A stretch of 64,000 bases of DNA. It comes from Cyanophora paradoxa. Lineage: Eukaryota; Glaucocystophyceae; Cyanophorales; Cyanophoraceae. The notes under the pieces are model-generated. The model ran no database searches. It was not told the origin of the DNA and saw nothing but the letters and a program-made list of their open reading frames with translations. Positions 54,797 to 64,000 of the stretch are shown here, in pieces; position 1 is the first letter of the stretch, and each line of letters begins with the position of its first letter. A program made the translations under genes and the position numbers. Location: assembly GCA_004431415.1 (NCBI GenBank), contig QPMI01000520.1, positions 1 to 64,000 on the forward strand, in the 5' to 3' direction.

Positions 54797-57725
54797 CTAG
54801 GGGTCGGCGCTGTCGCCGTTCTTGAGGCCGGGCCGGTAGGAGAGGCGCTTGGGCTGCCCACGGGAGGGCTCGGTCCCGTGGAGGTAGATGAGGCGGGTGC
54901 GGAAGAGCTCGCCGCTCGGGAGCAGGCGCCACGCCGGCATGCGCCCGTAGCGCCCCGCCCCGCACATCTGCGGGCAGAGGGCGCGTCGGCGGGCGGCGGG
55001 GGGAAGGCGCGGGGTGCGAGGGTGCGCGGGCCTGCATGTCGAGGGCGCCGGGCCAGGCGCGGGGCGAGCCGAGGGCGGCGCGGACGGCGGAGAGCAGGGC
55101 GGAGCCCAGGCGGCGGTACCTGCGGGGCCGGCGGTCAGGGCGGGCGAGGCGGGCGGGCGGGGAGGGGCGGACCAGGCGGCGACGGCGGGGTCGCGGAGCC
55201 ATGCCGAGGGGGTCGCCCGGGCGTCGAGGAGGCGCGCCCAGACGTGCAGGCCCTGCGAAATCGGGCGGCTCGGGCCCCAGCAGGGGCGAGAGGGGAGGAA
55301 GGGAAGGGGCGGGCGGACGGTGGGGCCGGTGAGGACGACGGCGACGGCGCCGTCGGCGGCGCCGTGCTCCGGGGGCGCCGGCGGGGCGGCCCCGGGCTCC
55401 CCTCGCTCAGCTTCCCGCTGTAGGGCGGCAGGCCGGCGATCTGCAAGGGGCGGGGGGGCGGTCAGGCGGGGCGGAGGCGGGGCGGGGCGGGGCGGGGGCC
55501 GGGCCGGGCCTGGGAGTCGGCGGCGAGGATGGCGGCGAGGCGCTCGGAGAGGGCGGCGAGGGCGCGGGGGTCGGCGGCGAGCTGCGGGAGGCCCTCCAGG
55601 CGGTCCAGGTCGAAGAGGAGGTACTCCTGCAGCCACGGCTCCCACCGCGCCGGCAGCAGCCGCTCCGCCGCCCACGGCGCCGCCTCGAAGGCCACGGCCC
55701 GCATGCGGGAGACGGAGAGGAGGCGGGCGGGGAAGGCGGGGCTCGAGGCCGGGGCCCCGGGGCCCTCGGGGTCGCCGGCGGGCGGGGAGTGGAGGAAGAG
55801 GGCCTCCGAGGCGAGCGCGCGGGCGGCCGCCGTCGAGCTCCGCCGCTCCGCCGCCAGCAGCGCCGCCAGCACGCCCCGCCCCGCCCCAGCGCCACCGGCC
55901 GCGTCCGGTACAGGCTCCCGTCCCCCGCGCTCCGCAGGTCCGTCCGCAGGTGCCGCAGGTAGGGCCGCAGCGCCCCGGCGGGGCCACGCAGCCGCCGACG
56001 GGGGGCGGCAGCGCCCGCTCCACGCCGGCCTCGGGCCCCGCCGGCTCGGCCGAGGACGCCGGGTGCGCCGGCGGCTGCCCGAGAGTCCCCTGGGCTTGCG
56101 GGGCCGCCCGCGGCGCGGGGTGGCGAGCCACTCGGCGGCGGCGAAGCGGGTGAGGCGGCCGGCGCGGGCGGCGGCGGAGCGGAGGGCGGGGTCGCCGCCG
56201 GCGCCGCGCCGCATGTAGGCCCGGCGGGAGCTCGTGGGGGACTTGCGCCACCAGTACGTCAGGGGCCTGCGGCGCGGCGCGCTCAGCGCGATTGAACGGG
56301 GCGCGCGGGGTGCGGCGGCACCGGCGCTGGCCGTCCTCGCCCCGGACGGTGCAGACCATGCAGCGCGCCGAGCCGCAGGTCCCGTCCTCCGCCGACGCCC
56401 ACATCACGAGGCTCGGGTGCCGGTCGCCCCGCCGGTGGCCCGCCCGCTGCCCCGCGGCGTCAGCGCGCGCGCCTGGAGCGGGGCGGGGGCGGGCGCGCGT
56501 TGGGGCAGTGGACGGCGACGGAGGTGCGGCTGTCGGGGAAGCGCGGCACGTCGACGACGAGCTCGTCGCTGGCGGGGCCCGAGGCCGCGGCCGCCGGCCA
56601 CGCCAGCGGCGAGCGCGCGCCGTGCCCCAGCAGCGCCGCCGTCAGCTCCTGCAGCTTCCCCGCCGACATGAGCACGTGCCGCCCAAAGCGCCGCCTCCGG
56701 CTCTTGTCCCTCAGCTTCACGCCTGCGACGGCGGCTTCAGCGCTGGGAGGGCCCCCTTCGAGCGAGGCGTGGAGGAGGGCCGCCGCACCGAGGCGGGCGG
56801 CCGTGCGGGTGTCGACCTCCGTCCAGCCGACGACATCGCGGAGCGTGCTCCAGCCGACCTTCGCGATGTAGTAGCTCACGTCCGGCACGCGGTCGACGTA
56901 CGCCGGGCACCTGCAGCCGCCGCGGGGCGTGAGTGCTGGCTGCCGCCTACGGAGCACAGCGGGGGACGCACAGCTCGAAGTACATGAGCGACTCGCCGCC
57001 GTAACCGAGAGCCTCTAGCTCCTCTGCGCGGCTTTCAGAAACGCCGGTGTGGGAGATCGCGCCAGAAAGCTCACCATCCATGCCCGTCACAGGTTGGGCG
57101 CGGGCGGCGACGGTCAGGAGGCTGCCGAGAGGGCGTTAGCTCATACGTCAGCTTGCATAGGGGCAGAACCGGCTTAGACTCACGCGAAGAGGGTCGCCAT
57201 CGCGCCGAAGCCGGACGTCTTGCTCGATGCGGCCAGCAGGTCGCGCAAGCGCTCATGGTCGAGGGCCTCGAACGCCGTCGTCAGATCAATACGCGTTTTT
57301 CGCCCCTCGTCGAAAGCTCGCCGCAGCTCCTCGACTGCCCGCGCAGATCGTGCTTGGAGAGGCGCTGGCGAGTGCGTCGCGGTCTCTCCCCGAAGCCGCG
57401 GCTCGGGCGGGACGCGGATGCTGAACGCCGCGCGGCTGAAGCTGTCGAGCAGCGCGTCGAAGCTGTCCGTGTGCTCCTCCGCGTCCACGCTCGAGCCGTA
57501 CGCCCGCTCGGCCGGCGGGGGCTGCGGAGGCGCATGTAACTGGTCGAATTCCTCGCGGAAATCGCACGTGGGGCCGTCAAAGGCCCGCGGCGTGCGCCTG
57601 ACAGGTCGCTGGCTGACCAAACCCAGCGGACGGAGCCGCGCTGGCGCCAGCGACGCCAGCTGGTGCTTCGGCGCCTGCAGGCGACCGCCGGGCGGTGCCA
57701 GGACGCCCCCCGCGAACGAGGCCAT
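54797..57725 (-). CDS. Unrecognised multi-exon protein
   Basis: Not recognised. Pieces that join in phase: first exon 57725 to about 57181 (MASFAGGVLAPPGG..., ends at donor gtgagt), then about 57130-56968 (LLTVAARAQPVTGMDGELSG...LGYGGESLMYFEL), then from about 56913 (CPAYVDRVPDVSYYIAKVGWSTLRDVVGWTEVDTRTAARLGAA...) to about 56490. Further exons downstream: MWASAEDGTCGSARCMVCTVRGEDG (about 56415-56290), YWWRKSPTSSRRAYMRRGAG, a segment with WEPWLQEYLLFDLDRLEGLPQLAADPRALAALSE (about 55700-55515), then short ones ending GRYGRMPAWRLLPSGELFRTRLIYLHGTEP and the stop at 54797-54799. No TM or signal peptide is evident. The mixture of Trp/Arg-rich conserved-looking segments suggests a soluble enzyme or ligase of perhaps 700-800 residues. 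It could also be two genes. Confidence 0.5.
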
Positions 57726-57821
57726 CACGGCCGATCTGGGGTACGCAGCTCTGAAGTCTTGATCTGCGCACAATCGGCAAGCGGCAAGCGCTGCATGGAG
57801 GGCGAATCGGGAGGCCGAACG

Positions 57822-60204
57822 ATGGTGGCGTTCTCCGCTGTCGTCGGCCTGCCGCGCTCCGCCTCCTCGCTGTCCGCGGGAGCAGTTTCGCCGGCAAGCC
57901 GCGCAGCGCAGTCGGCCGCCTGTCGAGCGAGCTGTCGGAAGATTGCAGCCGCTCACCGACCATTTCTGATCAGCGCCGGCCCGTCGGCGTCCGTACAGTG
58001 CTTCCAGCCCTCCCGTCCACCGCGGCTCCGGCTCCCGAGTGATCGGCTCGCGTTCTTCGGCGGCATTTTACAGCCAAGTCCTAGTCCGAGCACAACTGCC
58101 GTGCGCCCCGCCCCAGGAGCGCACCGTGGCGCGTGCCACATTCCTAATCCTCGGCGGGCACTGCGGCAGTTGCGGAGGCGCAGGCGAGCAGGTATCGACG
58201 CGGGCGGAGTGCGGCCGGTTGTGTCGTCGTTGCTCGACTTCAGCCTGCGCGATCTGGGTCCGAACAAGCGCGACATCGGGCTCCTCTTCGTGTCCCGCGG
58301 TGCGCGCGGCCGCGCCCGCAGCGCCCAGCGCGCCCTGCGCCGGGCGCCGCGTGACGTGCTGCGATGGCCGGCAGCCATGCGCACCTTCAGCATCGGCCTG
58401 GTCAACGTGATCCTCGTGCTGTACCTGAAGGAGGTGCACGTGCCCGCCTGGAAGGCCCCGCTCCCAGCGCGCCGTCCGAGCGGCCCTCACGCTTCAATCG
58501 CCGCCGCGCAGGTCGGCCTTTCGGCTCCGGAGATCGGCACCCTCTTCACCCTCGTCCTCGCCGGCGGTGCGCTCGCCGGCCCGGCCCGCCGCACGCCCGC
58601 CGGCGGCGACACGTGGGCGCGCGCGCGCCTGGTGCAGACGCGGGCCTGTCGCTGTGGATCGCGACGATCGCGGACCGGGTGGGGCGCCGGAAGGTGATCC
58701 GGGCGATGGCGGCGTCGGTCGTGGGGGCCGGCCTGGTCTTCTCGATGGGGGTGGACAGCCTGCCGCTGCTCACCGTCGCCTCGCTGGTCGGCATCATCCG
58801 CCCCGGCGGCGGCGACCTCGGGCCCTTCCTCGCCATCGAGCAGGCCGCCCTCTCCCAGTGCGCCCCGCCGCCGCCGCACCCCGCCCGGCCCCGCCCCGCC
58901 CCGCCGCCCCCGACTCGGCCGCGCAGGCTCGTGTCGAACGAGTGCCGGACGACGGTGATGGGCTGGTACCAGCTCACGGGGAGCCTCTCGCAGGCGCTGG
59001 GCGCGCTGTGCAGCGGGGCGCTCTCGTCGGGGGCGCTGGGGGCGGGGAGCACGGAGCTGGAGTCGTACCGGCAGGTGCTCGTGCTCTACAGCCTCCTCGG
59101 CGTCGTCGTCATCTTCCTCTCCACCCTCATGTCCCCCGCCGTCGAGTTCTACGGCCCCGACGGCGCCCCCACCCCCGCCCTCTCCCTCGCCCCGCACTCC
59201 CCGCGCCCCTCGGGCGTCCCCCCCGCCACCCCCTGGCTCATCCGCTCCCTCCCCGCCGGCCTCGGCTCCTGGTTCGAGCGGCACCTGCCGGTCTCGAGCC
59301 CAGTCATCGCCCGCCTTTGCCTCCTCCTCGCCCTCGACTCCTTCTCCTCCAACTTCGTCATGCAGACCGGTGCGCTGGCGCCCGGGCCCCCGCCGCGCCG
59401 CCCCCTCTCCGCTCTCGAAGCCGACTCTGCCTTCCTCTCCGCAGTCGTCTCGGACTGGTTCAACGTGCGCTGGGGGGCGGAGCCCGCGGCCCTCGGGCGC
59501 ATCTTCTTCTGCACCAACGTTGTCGCCGGTGCGCCCGAAGTCGGGAGGGGCCGCTGCGCCCCAACCCCCGCCCGAGCGCGCCTGACGGCGGGGGCGGGGG
59601 CGGGGGCGCGGCACGCGCAGGCTTCTCCTCGCTCCTCTCCGCCACCATCGCCAAGCGCGTCGGCCTCATCCGCACCATGGTGCGCCCGTGACGCCGGCCT
59701 CGGTTTAGACCTGATCTGACCCCGCGCGGCGCGCCGCAGGTCCTCACGCACCTCCCCTCGAACCTCTTCCTCATGACGATCCCCCTGGCCCCCACCTTCC
59801 CCGCCGCCGTGGGCGCCTACCTGCTCCGCGGGGGCCTGGGGTACATGGACGTCCCGGCGCGCAACTCGTACATCGTGGCGGTGGTGCCGCCCTCGGAGCG
59901 GACGGCGGCGGCCGGGGTGTGCAACATCGCGCGGACGGCGGGCGCGTCGCTCTCGCCGCTGGTGGCGGGGCTGCTGGCGGAGCAGGGGGCGGGGGCGCTG
60001 GGGCCCGGGGCGCTGCGGGACGCCCCCTTCTTCCTCGCCGGCACCCTCGCCCTCGCCTACGACGCCCTCCTCCTCCTCCAGTTCCGCAACATCCGGCCCC
60101 CCGAGGAGGCCCCCGGCCCCCTAGCCCCCTCCCCCTCCGACGCGTCGCCCCCCGGCCCCGAGCAGCCGGCGCCCCCCGCGGGCAGCGCCAAGGACCCCGA
60201 ATAG
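57822..60204 (+). CDS. Major facilitator superfamily transporter
   Basis: Twelve-TM-type secondary transporter. Certain exons: up to 58299 (LLDFSLRDLGPNKRDIGLLFVSR), 58375-58439, 58512-58566, 58638-58857, 58927-59369, 59445-59528, 59621-59679, 59740-60204 (stop TAG). The N terminus upstream of about 58210 is unresolved; ATG 57822 is the best candidate. The MFS motif A appears as ADRVGRRKV between TM2 and TM3 and an EFYGPDG-containing central loop separates the halves. The second half has YMDVPARNSYIVAVVPPSERTAAAGVCNIARTAGASLSPLVAGLL, typical of MFS drug/sugar-like permeases. The C terminus is a Pro-rich cytoplasmic tail. All seven placed introns use GT donors (gtgcgc or gtgccc), in contrast to the PIWI gene. 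Substrate cannot be told from sequence. The gene starts 97 bp from the divergent unrecognised gene. Confidence 0.85.
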
Positions 60205-60315
60205 CGCTCTGCGCTCGCCTCGCAGTCTCGCAGGTAGATTTAGACAGAGACTTGAGCAGTTACAGCGAGGAACAGGTCGCTAAGACCGTGCCCCGCGCTG
60301 GGCGCTCGCGCGAGC

Positions 60316-61693
60316 TCACCAGCGGCCGCCGCCGCCACCGCCGCCGCCGGCGCCGCCTCCGCCGAAGCCGCCGAAGCCGCCGCTGGGGGTGAAGGGCCCC
60401 GTCGGGGGCGGCGGCCGGGCCAGGACCGGCTCGTAGACGTGGATGCGGTCCCGCGCGTTGAACGCCCACCTGCGCCCCGGGGCGGTCAGAGAGGCACACA
60501 CTTGAAAGCTGCAGAAGGGGGCGGCTCGCCAGTGAGCGATGACGGCGCCGTCGATGAGGTCCGGGAAGCGGCCTGCACCCCGTCAGAGGAGGAGGGGAGC
60601 TCTAGGGGGGAGGGCGCACGCTGGAGGCGCTCGAGGGCGCCGTTGAAGAAGACGACGTTCTCCTGCCCGCGGCCCTGCGCCTGCGCCTGCTCGGCCGGCC
60701 CGCACCCGTCCTGCGGCCCCGCCCCCGCCCCGGGGCCCTCCCGCCAGTCCGGCCGCCCGAACTGCGCAGGCCGTCCGCGGTCGGCGGCGTTCGAGGCCTG
60801 CGCGGGCGGAACGCGCGGCGCACGTCGCTGGGGCCGGAGCCGGTGGCCGGGGCGGGATGCCGGTGCCCGGGAGGCGCTCGGCGGCCGCCGGGTGGAGCCC
60901 GTCGACGTTCTGACGGCACACGGGGCAGATCGAGCGCGTCTGGGGCGGCGGGCGGGGCGCAGCTCAGAGGGGGCGCGGGCGGAGTGGCGCGGGGCGGGGG
61001 CACCTCGAGCCAGTCGCAGACGCACTTGACGTGGAAGCGGTGCCCGCAGCGGAGGAGGACGGTGTCGGAGCCGGCGTCCACCTGCGGCCCAGACGGCCCA
61101 GACGGCCCCGCCGCCGCCGCCGCCGCTGCTGGGGCGGCGTCCCCGGCCAGACCCGCCTCCGCGTCGGGGTCACGCGGCGCCGCGGGGATGGCGGCGCGGG
61201 GCCGGCGCTGGAGGCGGCGCGGGGCGCGGAGGGGCGGGGGCGAGGGGCGTGGGGCCGGGGCGCCGGCGGGGAAGTCCTCGAGGCAGATGGGGCACGACGA
61301 GGAGCGGAACTCGGGGACCGAGCGCAGGCCCTGCAGGTCCCGCAGCAGCTGGTGCAAGAGCCGCGCGCAGGCGCAAGTCAGCGCGGCAGCGCGGCAGCGC
61401 GGCAGAGGGGCGAGGGAGCGGGCCGCCGGCCGGCCCGAGCGCGCGCACCCGCTCGACGTGCTGGCGGCGGCCGATGTCGCGGTAGCGCGCCCGGGCCGCC
61501 CGCAGCGCGAGCGCCGCGAAGAAGCCGCCGAAGAGCTGCGCCGCGGCGTGAGCGGGGGCGCGCTCCGCCCGAGGGGCCGGCGGGCGGGGGGGCGCGCCAG
61601 GAGCCCCAGGTTGTCCTCGATGAAGTCCCAGATCTCCTCCAGGGCGTCCCAGAGCCACCACTTGGCGCGCGCCAGGCGCCCGCCCCCGCCCAG

Positions 61694-61735
<42 letters not shown>

Positions 61736-62421
61736 GCCGCCTGCGGCGCGAGACTTGACGTTGCTGACGATGGAGCGGACGATGGCGAGGACGCCGCCGT
61801 CGACGTCGCCGGCCTTGAGCTGCCGCTTGGCGTCGTCGATGGCGCGCTCCGCGCGCTTGTCGGGGAGGTAGTCCCGCGCCCCGCGGCCCGTCGAGATGTA
61901 CGCCTGGCGGTCGTTCCGCGAGAGGAGGAGGAAGATGCCCGTGTTGCAGTCGCGGTCCCCGACGCCCCACTTGTCGTGCACCGCCTTGGCGAAGTTCCTG
62001 AAGTCCTCGTCCTCCACGTCGTTGTCGTGGTCGTCGTCGTCCGGGTCCACGGGGTTCGTGATCCTGCCGGCGCGTCAGAGGCGTGCGGGAGGGAGAGCGA
62101 GGCAGGGCGGAACGCCGCGCACTTCACTTTCTGAACGACCAGCACGCCCAACTCGAAGTTCGCGCTCTTTCCGCTGCACGACGCCGTCGCAGCCTTGAGC
62201 TCGGCCATCGCCGCCTCGATATCAGTCATCGCCTGGTTGCTCAGAATTCCGTCGCAGTTGCATAGGGGGGCTGGCGCGGTCAGGCCGCACGCCTCCGGAT
62301 TCTTGACTGGGTCCGGCACATCGGCGACAGTCCAGCCGCCGGCGGGCGCGGCAGCGCTCGCCGCGGCTATGGAAATATAGCAGATGAGGGTCGCGAGGGC
62401 GACAGTGCGCAGCGCCCGCAT
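60316..62421 (-). CDS. TPM-domain protein with RING-H2 finger
   Basis: Exons placed: 62421-62123, 62063-61598, 61535-61449, 61348 to about 61000, 60939 onward, and further short ones to the stop at 60316-60318. A signal peptide (LRTVALATLICYISIAAASA) is followed by a TPM (TLP18.3/Psb32/MOLO-1) domain: VLVVQKV - DFRNFAKAVHDKWGVGDRDCNTGIFLLLSRNDRQAYISTGRGARDYLPD. These domains are found in thylakoid-lumen or extracytoplasmic proteins. A (GS)n linker (61690-61740), one hydrophobic segment (LFGGFFAALALRAA) and then a RING-H2 finger follow: CPICLEDF - LLRCGHRFHVKCVCDW - CPVC, with the C3H2C3 spacing of membrane E3 ubiquitin ligases. The tail reads RIHVYEPVLARPPPP and ends in a Gly-rich FGGFGGGG run. 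Topology suggests TPM outside or in the lumen and RING in the cytosol. Partners are unknown. Confidence 0.85.
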
Positions 62422-62642
62422 CGTCCGTTCGCTGGCAACTGTACTAAAAAGCTGCTGGCCTCAATCGTGCGCTAGGCTTGGCCTGTCTTTCGTCAGCAGC
62501 TTCAGACGAGCGCCAATAGTAGGCTCTACCCCCTGACAAGGGCCTACCGGTACCCCCATCGCCAAACACGTCGGTTACTCGAGCCCGTTTCTAGCACAGC
62601 TGTACTGCTTAAAGTCTACAGCGCAGCCGTCAATTTACAGCG

Positions 62643-63706
62643 ATGGAGGGTCCGGCCGGCGAGGTCCGGTTCCAGGTCCTGTCGCCCGAACTAGTCGCCC
62701 AGGCGCACGCGGTTCCAGTCGACCAGTCATTCGATGAATCCGAATTCCAGGTGCGATGCTGGGTGCAAGCGGCCCCCGCAGGTGCCTGTGAGCCCTCGTC
62801 GCCCCGTTTCCGACGCGCGCCTCGCAGCCGATTCAAGCAACACTGGGCTGGGCGAAGCGGGGGAAGCTCCTCTCCACAGTGGAGGACAAAGATGCGCTGG
62901 AAAGCAGACCGAAGCCGCCGCCGGCCGAGTCGGAGAGCCCCTCAGTAGCGTTGTATCCAGCTGGCGTTCCGCGGTCAGACGTGCCGGAGCCGCCGGGGCC
63001 CATGCCCTTAGCACTCGCATCTGCGCCCCCTGCGGTCGTGGAGTCTCCGCGCCCCGCGTCGGCCTTCCTCAGTAACTTCTTGAACCGTATCGGGCTCCCC
63101 CTTCCGGGCCGCCGGCTCTCCGCAAGCGACGGGCGAGCGCCGGCTGTCGCAATCGGCGGGCTCTCTGCGTCCAATTCCCCGCCTTCCACCCCCGGACGCC
63201 TCACGAGGTCGCTCCCGGGACCCGGCGCCGGCCCCGCCCCCGCGACGGGCGAGAAGCCGGAGCGGACGCGCTCGCAACACCGGGCGAAAGTCCCATTCGA
63301 GAACCAGGTGGAGCTCGGGAACCCACGAGCACTCGACGGAGACGCGGTGCGCGCGCGGCGCAGCGCCCCCGCCCGTCTGCCGGCCCGACTGACGCCGGCG
63401 CGCCCGCGGCCGCCGCAGGCGCCCTCCTCGGCGCGGGCGCAGACGCCGTCGGCGGCGGGCGCGTGGCGGCGCGGGCTGGGGCGCCTGTTTGACTGGCGGC
63501 TCCTCGCGGCGGTCGCGGCGGTCCTCCTCACTGTCTGCCTCGTCCTCGCCTCCGTCGGCGGCCGCAAGAACTTCGGAATGGCCCTCGCGAGCTTCTGCTG
63601 CGGCCTCGCCAGCTTCCCCCTCGCCTTCTGCGCCTTCTTCTCCAGGAGACGCCTCGCCCACTCCAACCCCTCCCCGCGGGCCGCCTCGGCCTCTGTACAG
63701 GTCTAG
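62643..63706 (+). CDS. Small protein with C-terminal two-TM hairpin, unknown function
   Basis: Two exons, 62643-62750 and 62828-63706, joined in phase by a 77-nt intron (gtgcga...cgcag); 328 residues. The N terminus is soluble (MEGPAGEVRFQVLSPELVAQ; IQATLGWAKRGKLLSTVEDKDALE). The centre is Pro/Ser/Ala-rich and probably disordered. The C terminus has two hydrophobic segments, LLAAVAAVLLTVCLVLASVGG and FGMALASFCCGLASFPLAFCAFF, separated by GRKN, then a basic-Ser tail. This looks like a tail-anchored hairpin membrane protein. No family recognised. An additional intron in the Arg/Pro-rich part (about 63350-63418, gtgcgc...cgcag) is possible and would shorten the product. Confidence 0.65.
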
Positions 63707-64000
63707 GCCCAGGTCAGGGCCTATGTTTTTTCATTCGGTGCAAAACGCACCTTCTTGCTTTTATTTCAATTCGAAATGCGCCCATCTCTCGATCCAGGTA
63801 CAGCGTGTACGTAGCGTTATCTTCATTATTTCTTGACATAGCACATGATCACAAATACAAACAGTCCGCGCTGCACAGGGTGACTGTTCTGCCTACACGA
63901 AGAGCACACGAGTAAATCGCATACGACGATGCACGACGAAAGCGGCCAGGCGGCGCGCGTGGGTTCAGATCCTAGAAGCCCCGCGATAGCCGCCAGAGGC
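63707..64000. other. 3' flank
   Basis: AT-richer DNA after the last stop codon with a T-run (tgttttttca) at about 63724; presumably 3' UTR. No gene seen before the window edge. Confidence 0.4.

Noticed and set aside
1-64000. Insertion sequences, retroelements or viral genes
   Set aside because: No transposase, integrase, reverse transcriptase or capsid motif was seen in any frame, and no long terminal or inverted repeats were found by eye.

Overview
The window is nuclear DNA of a very GC-rich, intron-dense photosynthetic eukaryote, not a prokaryote. Long open frames are mostly shadows; real genes are chains of short exons (7-300 nt) separated by C- or G-rich introns of about 50-270 nt. Evidence for a phototroph is a RbcX-like Rubisco assembly chaperone and an organellar bacterial-type release factor 2. 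A microalga of the haptophyte or stramenopile (e.g. pelagophyte) kind is my best guess, but the lineage is inferred, not shown.

Layout, left to right: 3' end of an archaemetzincin (+); RbcX-like chaperone (-); a nine-exon multipass membrane protein (-); a 20-exon ABC half-transporter with a presequence (-); a very large hybrid histidine kinase carrying a plant-type ethylene-binding membrane domain, GAF, HisKA/HATPase and two receivers (-, 11.2-18.6 kb); a Cys-rich GCC2/GCC3-repeat membrane protein (+); a CBM20 - SGNH-hydrolase - DUF1796 fusion (-); a 10-kb gene for a surface protein with kelch-like and Kre9-like domains and a TRP-like membrane region (+); organellar RF2 (-); a DEAD-box helicase with a DEVD box (-); a PIWI-clade Argonaute (+); Cdc20 (+), followed by four related hairpins; an unrecognised gene (-); an MFS transporter (+); a TPM-domain/RING-H2 protein (-); and a small two-TM C-terminally anchored protein (+).

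The most unusual property is the splicing. Donors have lost the GTRAGT consensus and instead read G(T/C)(G/C)CGCC. In the four genes I could rebuild completely in phase (ABC transporter, RF2, helicase, PIWI), 23 of 57 introns start with GC. Several conserved motifs are only restored by microexons: 10 nt at the kinase H-box, 13-7-9 nt in a row at the receiver phospho-Asp loop, and 15 nt in the ABC transporter. Nothing resembles an operon; neighbours share no obvious pathway. No rRNA, tRNA, CRISPR array or transposase was found.
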